Source of the DNA: Annulohypoxylon bovei var. microspora
Lineage: Eukaryota > Ascomycota > Sordariomycetes > Xylariales > Hypoxylaceae
Assembly (NCBI GenBank): GCA_022836615.1
Contig: MU405264.1
Coordinates: forward strand, 62,001-126,000
Length of the DNA stretch: 64,000 nucleotides
Direction of reading: 5' to 3'
Part shown: positions 49,651-60,860 of the stretch, in pieces
Numbering within the stretch: position 1 is the stretch's first letter
Layout of the letters: each line of letters starts with the position of its first letter
Translations under genes and position numbers: made by a program
The notes under the pieces: generated by a model
What the model saw: the letters and a program-made list of their open reading frames with translations, nothing else
The model's database searches: none
Told to the model about the DNA's origin: nothing

Positions 49651-49901
49651 CGAGGAATCTCCTGAATTGGGTTTTACATCAACGATGCGAGGTTTAAGGG
49701 GTTAAGCCGAGAGTTAACTCTATTGGTTGTACGATAAAGCTGGGTGGTGGCGTATGGCTCGCGCGTGCCAGCCTTTGTACTATGAAAAGAATAAGGAATA
49801 GGGGGAACTATGGACCGATGTATATTCTTGCCGCGGCTATACTATTTAGTCTTCAAGCTACAGAAGGCTGAAAACCTTGTATATATCTATATTCTCGTAT
49901 T

Positions 49902-49940
49902 GGGGGGGGGGGGGGGGTTCAGCTACCTACCTAGGTAGGT
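49902..49940. repeat. G16 homopolymer followed by a 16-bp perfect palindrome
   Basis: Sixteen consecutive G at 49902-49917, then after seven bases the self-complementary ACCTACCTAGGTAGGT at 49925-49940. It lies about 250 bases after the CIA30 stop. Confidence 0.9.
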
Positions 49941-51216
49941 GCCTATCAGTTCGAGCGAGGGTTAAGGCATAACTTTGAGGACAAGATAACATTCTTTCTA
50001 TTACACTAGGTGTAACTATCACGACAGAAGCGGCGAGTTTGCAACTACGAGGCGACTAATAACCCAAAACTTCGTTTTTGCCTCCCGAACAGCCCTTCCC
50101 CGAATGAATACCAAGATTACCTATTTCAGAATTTTATTGAGAACAACCCGAGATGCGGCTCACACCACCGTCCTACCCAAAGTTGTAACCAAATACGTAT
50201 AGATCATACCATACTTCTTTCGTATTCCCCGAGCCTCAAGCTGCCAAGCAGCCTAGTTCGATGCATATACGGTTCAACATCGAGTGCTACGTGATAACCC
50301 AGCATCGCTAGGAATTAGAGCAGCAGCAAGGTATTTTGGCCTCTCTAGCGGTCAAGATAATGTTACTACAGCATCGAGTTGAGGCGTCCTGTTTCGCCCA
50401 TAGAAATGTTTATACATATGGACATTTGTCAGCAGCCCTGCGAGCAGCTGCTGGTGAGTCACGCCGATTCGTCCGTCGATTATCTCCGGACTGCCTTTCT
50501 TCTGCTCTTTGACTATCTAGGTAGGTACTTCTGGCCCCCAAGCTGCCTATAGTCTATAGCAAAATCACCGAAAAGCGCTTTCGAATCACTAATTTTTCGG
50601 TATGACTCCTTACAAATCAGTAATTCTAAAGGCAAAGAGTCGTCGGGTCATCCGCAACCCCCCGTCGCCTCTAGGCTCTAGGGTCTACAGCATACGCAAG
50701 AAGCCCACCTAATCTCGATCCTGCGCACGCATCTGCCAGACCGATGAGCGCGCGCGCCCTTACCACGGCATGACCATGGGTCGGCCGGTCAACTAGGGAA
50801 TAGAAATGGAAACTTCAAGACTCCATAGATAACCCGCCCGACGCCCCGGCCGTTGGATTATACGGTACGTGGGCTAAGGTGGCCCCGCCGTTGCTGCCGT
50901 GACACTGCATAGACGAAGCTGACGGCCTGCGTCTTGGGACCCGTCATATGACCTCAACGGACGTCCAAACCTCCTGTAATTCCCGTGGGCAATAGCGACC
51001 TGGGTAGCTTCGGCGGACCTAGGCATTCCGTCGTTTTCTTTCTACCATCGCGCCGCTGTTATGATTCCGGGGTGTCTGCGTATCTGCCCCTACCTTGGTA
51101 TGTAGTTCGCGGTCCTACGTTACCAGCGCCGTTGTACTTGCATAGGTACAGTTAGGTCTATCAGCCCTACCCGAGCGCCCGAGAACGGTGCGGAAATGTC
51201 GTGCTGATGACCCAGG

Positions 51217-51240
51217 TACATACCTACCTACCTACATACA
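51217..51240. repeat. ACCT/ACAT tetranucleotide run
   Basis: TACCTACCTACCTACATACA-type run, one of many such units in intergenic DNA of this window. Confidence 0.85.
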
Positions 51241-51916
51241 TGCCTACTACATATAAGTAACTAGGAGCTATTAGCCGATCATGCCCAGTCCACATGGGCT
51301 GCTACATACGCATATCACATACCTAAACATCAAGCTATGCATCATGCGCGTGGAGCTCACGCAGCTAAGGTTCTGGCCGCGATGAGACCGCGCTGGAGTG
51401 TATATGTGCAGTTCAGTTAATGCCCGTGTCGTCCCGCACTCGTGGGGACAGGGCAAACGTCCAAAGAACCGAGACGAGACGAACCAAGCCACTCTGGCCG
51501 ACGCGTTTCGCTACCGGTTCGCTTGGTACCCATTCCTGCATCTGCATTCGCTAGATTTTACGAGCAGAACTACACATCCGTCTTTCCACGCTGGACAGCA
51601 CGAATGTATAGTACAATATATACTTACGCAGCTGCTCTTATACAGTAGAATAAGGGGAGCACTACGCGCGCCCATCGATCTCGGGCGTTCGGCTTGCGGG
51701 ATATACGTACATACGTACGCCCTCTCGTCTCGCACATCTCATTCCATACCCAGCTACCCAGCTGCCCAGCTAGCCACCTCCCGAAGGCAAAGGGGGATAC
51801 CTACATCATCTCGTTGGTCTCTATACAAGTCCCCCACCTGACGCGAGTCGAAGTGCCCGATCCTTCGGGTCTTGTCCTCTGCACCTCGGTCAGCTCGGTG
51901 TGAGCACTAGATAACC

Positions 51917-51940
51917 ACCTACATACCTACCTACCTACCC
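51917..51940. repeat. ACCT/ACAT tetranucleotide run
   Basis: Run of ACCT units with one ACAT unit near the start, in the repeat-dense block. Confidence 0.85.
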
Positions 51941-52417
51941 ACCGACATATCTACATGCTAGCTTGCCAACTTGTGTAGCTCGAGCGGCCGCTGGTGCAGA
52001 GAGCGCAAAGTCCTGCATGCCTGCCATAACGGACGCCAGATATTACATACCCGATTACCAAGTTTCCCTGTCCCCAGTGCTTTGGGAAGAGTGCGGTACA
52101 TAGTGAGTGCTGAGTAAGCCCCGACCCCAAGCCCGTAAGAACTCTCCGTCGGAGAGAGGCACCGAGTATGTAAGTACGCAGACGATGCACGTAAGCCCGC
52201 GTCGCTAGACCCGGGGTTTTCGTGGGGGTGAGCTACAATACTCTACCTAGCTGTTACTGATACAGGCGAATGTCTATGCGAGCTGGTATCAGTAGCTGGC
52301 ATCAGCATCCATCCACTCGTTAACCTACCCAGGTACCTACATACCCAGAGACGCAGAAACCCAAGCAGGTAAGGCCTAAGCGGAACCTCCTACCTTGCCT
52401 TAGCTGCTCTGCTGCGA

Positions 52418-52437
52418 TACCTAGGTAGGTACCTACC
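52418..52437. repeat. Palindromic ACCTAGGT/GGTACC cluster
   Basis: Overlapping self-complementary units: ACCTAGGT followed at once by AGGTACCT. It is the inverted form of the ACCT run. Confidence 0.7.
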
Positions 52438-52650
52438 CAGACACAGGTATGAATGCATAGACACTGTAAGCCACCCATCCCGCCATACCATACCCAGTAC
52501 CTAAGTAAGCAAGCACGCCGTCAAAGACAGACAGAAAGGCAAGCAGACAGGTTATATATGCTACATCCGCACTAGCGCATCTCCCCCTACCACTCCCTAC
52601 CACCTACCACATTCCAACAGCCGTGCATTCTTCACCGGGTATCCAAAACT

Positions 52651-52740
52651 ACCTACCTACCTAACCTACACAGTCGCATGCACCAACACGAGCGTAAACA
52701 CCCGAGCATCATACCTACCTACCCATCTACCTACCTGCTA
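52651..52740. repeat. Two ACCT runs close together
   Basis: ACCT runs at 52651-52664 and about 52711-52737, separated by ordinary sequence. Confidence 0.7.
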
Positions 52741-53813
52741 TGTAGTCCCCACCGACCACCGGCACCCCGCCCGCGTCCCGCGACCCCATCCCGAACCGCC
52801 GGGACCACCGGAAGCGGCGGGATGGGCGCCTGCCAGGCACGTTCTGGGGCGCGGGCCGGTGCCGCAGTGACGTGCGTCCCTCCCTGTACGTTGCCATCCC
52901 GCGGCGGCCCAATACGCGACCCGGGTGTTTTTTTTTGCTTTTCGTATACGATGTTCCATCCCAGTGTTGTAATGTACCTACCTACCTGCCTATATTAAAC
53001 AGCACGGGAAGAGCGGGTGGCAGATCTGGTTTCTCGCCTCGTCGCTGTTCTGCATATTAGGTTCTATTTGGCACTGCTTAAATAGAAGAGTCTAGTTTAA
53101 AGCACGGGGTATATAATGGGCACGTAGTGGCATGTTGTATCCCGCCATCGATGGTTTGCTTTTAGAAATATCTTGTCTTTATTCATTCCGAACGGGTCTG
53201 GATTTATAGCTTGAGCTGGAGACGCAGTCCGCAAACATTGATTTGCTTGGAACGTGACAGATATGCAGCAATAAGCAATTGCTTTGATTATATACTATTT
53301 TTTTTTACGGTACGTGTTGCGCCGCTGAGGTGCGCGCCGGATGCACAAGTAAAAGCCATCAAGTTGTCCCTGGTCCTCCTCTATCATCTCCGAAAAGCGC
53401 CGGCATTTGAACCCCCAGCTGTCCATTCTACCAGTAGGACCGCAAAAGCACGTTACCGCCTTTCCCAGAACGCCCCGAGATATTTTTTTGAGCCGGACCT
53501 TGTCCCTCGTATGTAGGTATATTGTAACGATCCCGCACGTAGCGTTAGGTTAGGATAACTGAATGATATATGTGGCGAAGTAGTAGTAGAGTAGAAGAAT
53601 GTTAAGAGTAAGCTACGTGGAATTAGTGATCGTCAATGTCATCAATACATGACTCCCGCTATTCAAATCATGAAACCCTAACCCTCGTTTAGGTAGGTTA
53701 CGAAAGGATGGGTGACGTGCGGGATATATAAGTAGATCTTCGTATCGCTAGACTGACTGGGTTCAGGTCGATTAAATATAAAGTAGAAATTGGAGCCGTA
53801 GATTTAAGTAAAT

Positions 53814-56800
53814 TTAAGCAACGTCTGTGTCGACCTTGATCGTGGGAAGTTTCTCCTTGGTCTCTTTCGAATCGCTCGAGACCTCTGGCTCATTCTCGTT
53901 CTCGCTCACTGTAGCTTAATTAATCAGTTGCTGCTTATATTTCGAGGTCGTACAAGTTGGACGCTGTTTCAGGGACCGACGTCCGGCGAAGGACTTAAAT
54001 CGGTAACAGGACACCCCATACAAAAGACAATTAGATGATGGTTAGATTGGATAATACTCACTACTTCCGTAGCCGGTGTCGGTGTCAAGGTTCATTCCCA
54101 TAACACCACGGGTCACGGTTAAACATCGTTCAACCATTTCATGCCTGACTTCTGGCTCGAGGCCGCAATCCTTTCCGGTCCAGATTCTTAGCGTGCCCGA
54201 AAGGCGCTCAAGAGTGTCGCTGCATGCTTCAGCGGCGAATTCGTGGTTGGCGAGTCGGTCCATCAACTTGAAGGTTGCTGCATAACCAAGCAACCCCATA
54301 TCGCTAACAGGGTGGATCTGGTCGATCACACCGTAGATGTCGACGGGTTCTTCGGGCGGGGAGAATTTTTGAAGATGCGCGATGGCCATGGCGCAAAGAA
54401 GAGAAGTACGCATCTCGTTAGTCATGACGAGTGAAGGCGGAAGAGACTTGATAGGAGTAGGCGGCGGTGATGGCGTACCGCGAGTCGGACTGCCGGCGGG
54501 ACTACTAGATGCCGAGAGAACCGGTGTTACAGGTCCAATCGCCTGCAATGCAGCCATGATATTCATGCTTCGCTTCTCCTCGACAAGCAGTGCGCGCGCA
54601 ACTAGGGCACGGTTTTGGGCGATGGATCCAATCGGAGCGTTCCTAATGGCTAGGGATATTTCATCTTCGACTTGTTGTACTGCCTCCGCGTCGTCCTCTT
54701 CCTTGGCCAGGAGACTCTTCGTAAGTGCACCCTGCAGCGTTATATTTGACCACCAAGCTGCGACTGCGTCCATTGGTGAACGGATTGCCACATCATCTAC
54801 CACTGTATCCATGCCGTCAATGATTCCGATAGCGTCGTAGTCGGTTGGGCGATTCCAAGCGAGGTTATGTACTCTTTGAACGATGCTTTGGTTCAAGACC
54901 GCGTCACAATCATGTTCAAGAAGGGCTGCTAGATGATCCGGGAGGTCATCGTCAGACTGTTCTTGGCCGCCACGTCGAAGCTGTGTTAAGAGCCTGTGTA
55001 GTTGCTTCGCCTCATTCCATTTTGCTCTAGCTAGCTTCGATGCTAAGGTATTGAAGACGCCAATATGCATACCGGAGAGACCAACTTCCCACAAGAGGAC
55101 ACGGATATGAAGAGCTTTCAGCATTAGTCGTAATGGAGTAGTGGGGAGAGTTCCGGAAGCGAGCAGAGTTAATGTGAGTCGGCTCTTGCTGATCTCAACA
55201 TCTCCTCCGGCGAGTTGAGCGTCTAGCGCGATTGCCCAGGCTTTAACGCGAGCAAGCTCCTGGTCTTCGGTGAGCCCTGTCAGCATCTGGTAACCATGGA
55301 TTCCGATGAGATTCCTTAGGCTTAGTTTGGCCGTCTTGAGGCAAAGGGCGGCAGCTTCGAGGAAGAAGTTATGACGGGGTACCCAGACTGTCTGGATAGC
55401 AGTGAGCCATGCTTGGCGGCGCACGTGAATGGGCGAGGCCAAAGACGGTACTGCTTTCAAGGACGCCTGCTTTTGTTTGAGGCCATCCACGCTCAGTGAC
55501 CTGCGCTCCGTGAGTGAGGGAATTACAGCCCACCAAAGACTACAAAGCAGCAGGACGATCCTAATCGAGTACAATACTTGCGCACCGTGCACGTGATAGC
55601 CCATAAAATCGATATTTAACGAAGACGTAAGGAACCTGAGAAGTTGTATGGGTAGAGCGAAAAGGCCGCGACCCTCTGGTGTCTCGTTACTCTGTTCGTT
55701 CTCCCGGACAGCTTCCAGAAGCATCAACCCGGCTAGGGAGCCGACCATCAGTTTTCCGAAGTATGGACCAGCATTTTGCCAGCCTCTTGATTGCATGTGA
55801 TGCTGCTGTTGCTGAATCTGCTGTTGGCGTATTAAATTAGGGTTGCCTCTGAACGGCTGTTGCGGCACTGGATACGGCTGGTTTGTCGCTAACTGAGCGG
55901 CGATGATACGTTTCATATCGTCAGGAACCTGGATCATGCCTTGGGGATCGGGCCGGCCCGGCGTGTTCATAGCAGAGTTCGCATAGCCATTGGGTTCATG
56001 CGAGTACTGTATGGGCGTAGACGGTGTTCCCTGCTGTAGGGGGCTAACTGCACCGTTCATCGCACCCGCCATAAACAACTTCTCAAAAGCGGATATACGT
56101 TGCGACATAGCCGAGTTTTCATCGATGAGCCGGATATTCCTCTTCTCCAGATGCCGGATATACTCGGTAGCTTTGCTTAGGACCTGCGTAGAGTTTAGTT
56201 ATAACGATCGCTTGATAAAATATTATGATAGACGCACCGTTGCCTTATTTAGCTTATGCGCAGGTGTCAAGCCGTGTAACTCCTCCCTGTCTCCCGTCGT
56301 ATCCTCCCCCCGAGCGCTCTTTGACATGATGCGCAGACTTGGCACGCTATCTCGTAAAGCCGCTATTTTATCGTTGAGATTAGTGCGATATCTCTTTTCG
56401 ATCATGTTATGCGCCGTCTTCTTCACCGGTTGGTGGCTATCGAGGTCGTCGTCGTCATCGTCGTCAACATCAATCGACGACTTTCGCTTGCGACAATTTG
56501 ATTTGGATGACAGGCTCTGATCTTCGGGCGACGATATGGAAGACGACTTGTACACCGGACCAGCCGAATCGGGACTCGCTTCGCTCTTGGGGGACCGGTA
56601 ATGAATCTGAGCAGGCATAGCAATACTCTGCAGTTTCTGTCGCTGCTCCTCAGTCAACCCTCGCGGGCCTGCACCGTTCGGCCGAACCTGAAGCGTCGTC
56701 GTGGTCCCTATCGGGCCTGCTGTCGGGAGGGGATTCGACGGGGCGGTAGCAATGGAAGACGGGACAACCGCAGCGGATTGCTGCGGCGCCGACACCTGCG

Positions 56801-57056
56801 GTTGCGACGGAAGGCCATGTTCTATTTCTGACTGCGGGCCTAAATTCCAGTCATCTTGGTAAAAAGTATTAGTGTCGTATGTGTCGTATGGAGGAGTGTC
56901 TTGAAAGGTCCAATTAGGGTCGCTGTAAAATTGTTGGTTGGCGGAGCTGGTTTCGGTCAACGGTGCGTCCCCGTTGCTCGGGTTGTTGTTGTCTTGGTAA
57001 TACGGGCCGTTTTCATCAAGACCAAAGAGGTCGGAAGCTTCTTGCTGATCGGCCAT
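53814..57056 (-). CDS. srbA: SREBP-type bHLH transcription factor (SrbA/Sre1 family)
   Basis: Three exons on the minus strand, 56238-57056, 54062-56183 and 53814-53908; 1011 aa. SREBPs are membrane-tethered regulators of sterol synthesis and, in fungi, low-oxygen and azole responses; cleavage frees the N-terminal factor to enter the nucleus. The N-terminus is acidic and Gln/Ser/Pro-rich, with an Asp run at 197-204. The bHLH starts at His216 and contains IEKRYRTNLNDKI with the SREBP-specific Tyr223. Helix 2 crosses the first splice as KLNKAT/VLSKATEYI and runs to LEKRN. Two hydrophobic segments at about 414-432 and 476-497 fit the membrane hairpin, followed by the long fungal C-terminal domain (DUF2014-like). 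The last exon supplies 31 residues, SENENEPEVSSDSK to the stop. Without that splice the protein would end 17 nt later than the donor. Length suits SrbA rather than the short SrbB. Confidence 0.93.
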
Positions 57057-57581
57057 AGTGGTGTCACTGGTGCTGGTACGATCATGAGATGCAAGTATGG
57101 TTCGACATCAGCAGGCACCACAGCAAGTTTCTTCAGCCGCTCACTTCCAGGCAGTCCGGGCAGCCCAGGTCAGGACAAGCGAAAGGAGGGGGTTTGCATA
57201 AGGCGGGAACGGACCAGGGGGTAATCGTCGCTGATGACCTGATCGTACGACCTAGACTGGTAAAGTGCTAGAATAGTATCTATGGATGAATGGAAAATGG
57301 TTGGTTGGCCGGTGGGCTCACGCAATCGATTTCGTCGATATATAAGACTGGATGGGGAGGGCAATAGGTATAAAGATAAGTGTGGTTGTAATTTTAGAAA
57401 AGAGGAATTTCGCGACAACAAATTTCCCAGGTTGTTCGGGTATGAAAAGCGTGAAACAGGGACGGGCGAAATGAAAAAAGAATTGACGGAAAAGCTTGCT
57501 ATGTGACGCCAAGACCCCCGTTTAAAAAAAACAGCACCTCACTGCTCAGAAATGGGCGGAGAAGAGGAGTTCCCTAGATTA

Positions 57582-57608
57582 GTACGTATGTACGTATGTA
57601 CGTATGTA
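57582..57608. repeat. GTACGTAT tandem repeat
   Basis: About three copies of an 8-base unit in the upstream region of the SREBP gene. Confidence 0.85.
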
Positions 57609-57626
57609 ACTAGGGAAAAAAGGCAA

Positions 57627-57648
57627 GTGTGTATGTGTGTGTGTGTAT
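57627..57648. repeat. GT dinucleotide repeat
   Basis: Run of GT with one TA interruption in the upstream region of the SREBP gene. Confidence 0.85.
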
Positions 57649-59315
57649 ACTAGGTATTTTGTTGTATGCTTGTTGTATGTTGTAGTACTGGAGGTTCTTA
57701 GGGTAGTATAGTGGTAGGTAGACGTCAATTTTGCTTTTGCTTTTGCTCTGCTCTGCTTTGCTTCGCTTCGGTTGCTTCCAAGGTGGCTACACAAACGCCC
57801 TTCGTCTTTCTACTCTACCGCTGTATCCTCCCTGCCTCTCTTCAACCCGGCGGGAAGCGGAGGAGATCAGTAGCAAATTGTATGTTAGGTGGACACCTTG
57901 TCTCTTGTCGCACTCACACGGCGATATTGGAGATTTGGCTGTTCCGAGATCTTGGAATCCGATAGGCGGGTGTGTCAACGAGGCGCGAAAAATCCAATTG
58001 CGAGAGTGAGAAAAGACGGGGGATTTCTTGATGGAGGCTTGAGAGAATCATACGATGGGTGGATGAGTTTAGTTAGAAGAAATCATGGGTACGAATTACC
58101 AGATATCGATCGGGCTTAATCGAGACGCTCGGACCATATTTTCATAATGCGGGTCTTGCGGGTCTTGCCTGCTACATATAAGATCTTCGGCTTAGCCGTC
58201 GAGACCGTTCTATTGGGCGGGGGAGCTATGACCCACGTGTCACTAGCCACTGATAAGTCACGAATTGCTATGAATTCCAGCCACTTTTCCCACTTTCGCC
58301 CACTTTGCCCTATCATTAATACATAGCACACTTACTATGTGGTACAAGCAGTAAGGAAGGAAGGAAAGGGTCTAGGAAAGGCACCAGGAAAGGATCAGGG
58401 GATGTGCTAGTTTTCCGGGTACGCACCGATTACGTCCGTACCTCTTAGCCGGTAGGCAGGTGATAAAATACATACATATTGTCATTTCTTCTAGGTTCTG
58501 TACGTTGTAACACCTTTCAAGGGTCTTTTCCTCACCATTGCAAACGGGTGGCTGCTCATAGTGCTATCTCGATATTGCTTATATTGATTAATAGTCCCAA
58601 TGTCTGGTACAACTACAACTTCAATTCCCACATAAACCGACTCCTTTCCGACTTAAGTCTCTTCTCCTACTCTGTTGGGCAATAAGGGTCAGTCGTCATC
58701 GATAATGGACGGCCTGGATCCGTAGTTGATATTTACCAGGTTTGGCATCTACCCGAGGTCTTCCTTAGCCAATCATGTTAGAAGCCGGCCTTGAGAATGT
58801 CACTGAATAAGGGTGTACGGAACAAATAGTCCTTACTAGATCCACAACCATGGGAAACGGTTAGACTTCCGTTATGCCGTCTATCGTGTCCCTATAAAAT
58901 CTAACAAATCTAGCTTGCCCTACTTGAATCTCTACATAGTCACATGCAGGCGCTATCTTAGATCCATGGATTCAAAATGTGAAGAGAATAATAGGACAGG
59001 GCTGCATGACTAGTTCACCAAATATTCAACGGCGAACACCGCTAGAGAAGAGAAACGGTCATTGGTTGAAATGTATAATTGAAACTCCAACGTCAAATTA
59101 ACTCCTTCAAGAGTCTCTTAAAAAGTGGTATAATAGAATTATAAACAAGTTAAAAAGTGCTTGGGCTCGAAAGTAGAAATACCCCTCTACGTCATTCATC
59201 AGATTTTGAAACATGAGCCCATATAAAAAACGCCGGGAAACAGGCTCAGACCAGGATGAGCCCTACGAGACCTTTCATTGCAAACCCATAAACCCGTAAT
59301 CCCCTGACCCCATGT

Positions 59316-60860
59316 CTACCACATATCGTCATCACTCCTCACCATCTCCATGGTTGGCGTCTTGGGTTGTAACTGCTTCATCCTCTTCCGGTCTGCTTTG
59401 GTCACCAATGATGGTGTGATAGGGACCACAGGCGAGAATGGTTGGTATGGAGTGTAAGGCACTGGCGCACCCGTCCATGGAGTCCGTAATCCGGACGGAG
59501 ATAGAGGAGTCGCCCTTTCAAACGTTGTTTGCTTAGTTGTCTGCACTGAAGGGGAGCTAAGAGCAGGCTCATAAGCTCGCAACGGAAGCGTCCCACCAGT
59601 TCGAACCGCTGATGGAGCATTTGGTCTCGAGAAGGACTGCTCTAACCGGGGAGAAGTTGGAAACGTAGCCCCGGGCTTCGGAGACGCTGGTAGAGAAGGG
59701 AATCTGTTAACGCCTGGCTTTGGTGACGAAGGTAGACCAACAAGCGGCGCAGTGGATCGATCCGAAATAGCCGAGACGGCAGATACAGGGTCAGGGTCTG
59801 TATACTGCGAGTTGTTGCGCATATGGCCCAGGCGCTCGTCAATGCTTTGCGTGCTCTCCGGCGAGATATCCGGGGGAGTGATAGGCGCCATTGATGCGTG
59901 CTGCCTGCTGGCCCGTGCATACGGAATCTGATCTGTCGGGATCGGTGGCGGGGACGCGGGTGCGTAATGACGAGGAGGGATTGCGCTCATTTCCTCTTCC
60001 TCGTGGCGCGGAAAGGTGCCTGACATTGGCGTCATGATTGGTGACGAGATGCTAATACCTTTTACATTCTTCTTTCGAGGGGATTTAAAGGCGGATAAGA
60101 TTGAAGACGCTCGAGATTGAGGCTTGTCTGCTCCAGCCTGTAGGTCAAGGTTCGCAGGCTTGTTTTTGCCCCTCTTCAAGATTCCCTGCTTTGGAGGTTG
60201 CTGTTGGGACGATAATGGCGCCGGTGGCTGATCCAAAGCGACACCCGCCTCCTTCGCGGCCTCCTGCTCCATTACGAGCCTGTACATCTCCTCTAGTTGT
60301 TGTTGCGCCATCTCGCGATCTGCTGCCACGACTCGTGGGTCGACTAACGGGTTAACGCCGAGAGTACTTGTGGAATAAAGCGATGGAACAATATAAGGGC
60401 TCGTCGGCCCTGTCGCGGTTAATGGTGTTGGAGGAGTCGGGTAGGAGAAATTCTTGACAGGCGATTTGGGCGGATCAAGACCGTACTGAGGATCCTGGGC
60501 GCCGGCGAGTTGGGGCGGTAGAAAAGCGAATGAGTATGGATATTGGCCGTCAAGGTCTTCTTCGCCCGCTGAGAGGTGCTCGCGGCGTTTTTTCGCTAAG
60601 ATGAGAAGGACGGCTGCAACTACAACGAGTGAAAGAGCATATGATCCGACTATACCGCCAATCTGCGCGGGAAGGTAAGCTGTATTCCTCAAGGCACCAG
60701 CCGAGAGTGGGGGACCTTCTTCAGGCGATGGCGGCTGGTCAAAATAGTTGCTATGAAGGTCTTGTATCACACTAGCAGAACAAAAAGGAGTGAATGTTGA
60801 GAAAAACAGAAGTAGCACAAACTGAAGCGAGAAAAGCTTGCTATAAAGCGCCAGTTGCAT
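59316..60860 (-). CDS. Single-pass membrane protein with long Pro/Ser-rich cytoplasmic tail
   Basis: Intronless, 514 aa, function unknown. Residues 1-29 look like a signal peptide ending FCSA. A short Pro-rich outer part follows, then one membrane segment at about 67-89 (GGIVGSYALSLVVVAAVLLIL) with a KKRR stop-transfer signal. The remaining 420 residues are low-complexity and rich in Pro, Ser and Thr, with many SP/TP sites that suit phosphorylation. There is a short charged helix near EEMYRLVMEQEAAKEAG. The C-terminal block PYTPYQPFSPVVPITP to VRSDDDMW, including KADRKRMK, looks constrained and resembles conserved hypothetical proteins of filamentous ascomycetes; that is from memory and unverified. 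The architecture fits a plasma-membrane sensor or scaffold. It is divergent from the Srs2-type helicase, 1.57 kb apart. Confidence 0.8.
   Translation of the reverse strand: MQLALYSKLFSLQFVLLLFFSTFTPFCSASVIQDLHSNYFDQPPSPEEGPPLSAGALRNTAYLPAQIGGIVGSYALSLVVVAAVLLILAKKRREHLSAGEEDLDGQYPYSFAFLPPQLAGAQDPQYGLDPPKSPVKNFSYPTPPTPLTATGPTSPYIVPSLYSTSTLGVNPLVDPRVVAADREMAQQQLEEMYRLVMEQEAAKEAGVALDQPPAPLSSQQQPPKQGILKRGKNKPANLDLQAGADKPQSRASSILSAFKSPRKKNVKGISISSPIMTPMSGTFPRHEEEEMSAIPPRHYAPASPPPIPTDQIPYARASRQHASMAPITPPDISPESTQSIDERLGHMRNNSQYTDPDPVSAVSAISDRSTAPLVGLPSSPKPGVNRFPSLPASPKPGATFPTSPRLEQSFSRPNAPSAVRTGGTLPLRAYEPALSSPSVQTTKQTTFERATPLSPSGLRTPWTGAPVPYTPYQPFSPVVPITPSLVTKADRKRMKQLQPKTPTMEMVRSDDDMW

Larger units (their letters stand above)
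49651..53813. other. Gene-free region dense in ACCT repeats
   Basis: No gene recognised over 4.2 kb. The section 51.2-53.0 kb has the densest concentration of ACCT/AGGT and ACAT runs in the window, plus tandem CAGCTACC/CAGCTGCC-like units near 51749-51775. ORFs here owe their length to this repeat content. The segment before 53814 presumably holds the 3' end of the SREBP transcript. Confidence 0.5.
57057..59315. other. Promoter region of the SREBP gene; no other gene seen
   Basis: 2.3 kb upstream of the SREBP start. It is rich in microsatellites at 57582-57648 and in CT/TTGC tracts near 57725-57775, typical of a long fungal promoter and leader. One CACGTG E-box lies at 58234-58239; several others occur in random intergenic places, so it carries little weight. 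Confidence 0.5.

Noticed and set aside
53395..53460. tRNA-like stretch on the minus strand (GGTAGAATGG and GGGTTCAAAT)
   Set aside because: The D-loop-like and T-loop-like pieces are only about 12 bases apart, leaving no room for an anticodon arm.
58234..58239. CACGTG E-box as an autoregulatory site of the SREBP gene
   Set aside because: It is 1.2 kb from the start, and the same hexamer occurs in several unrelated intergenic places (for example 30154-30159), so it is not informative.
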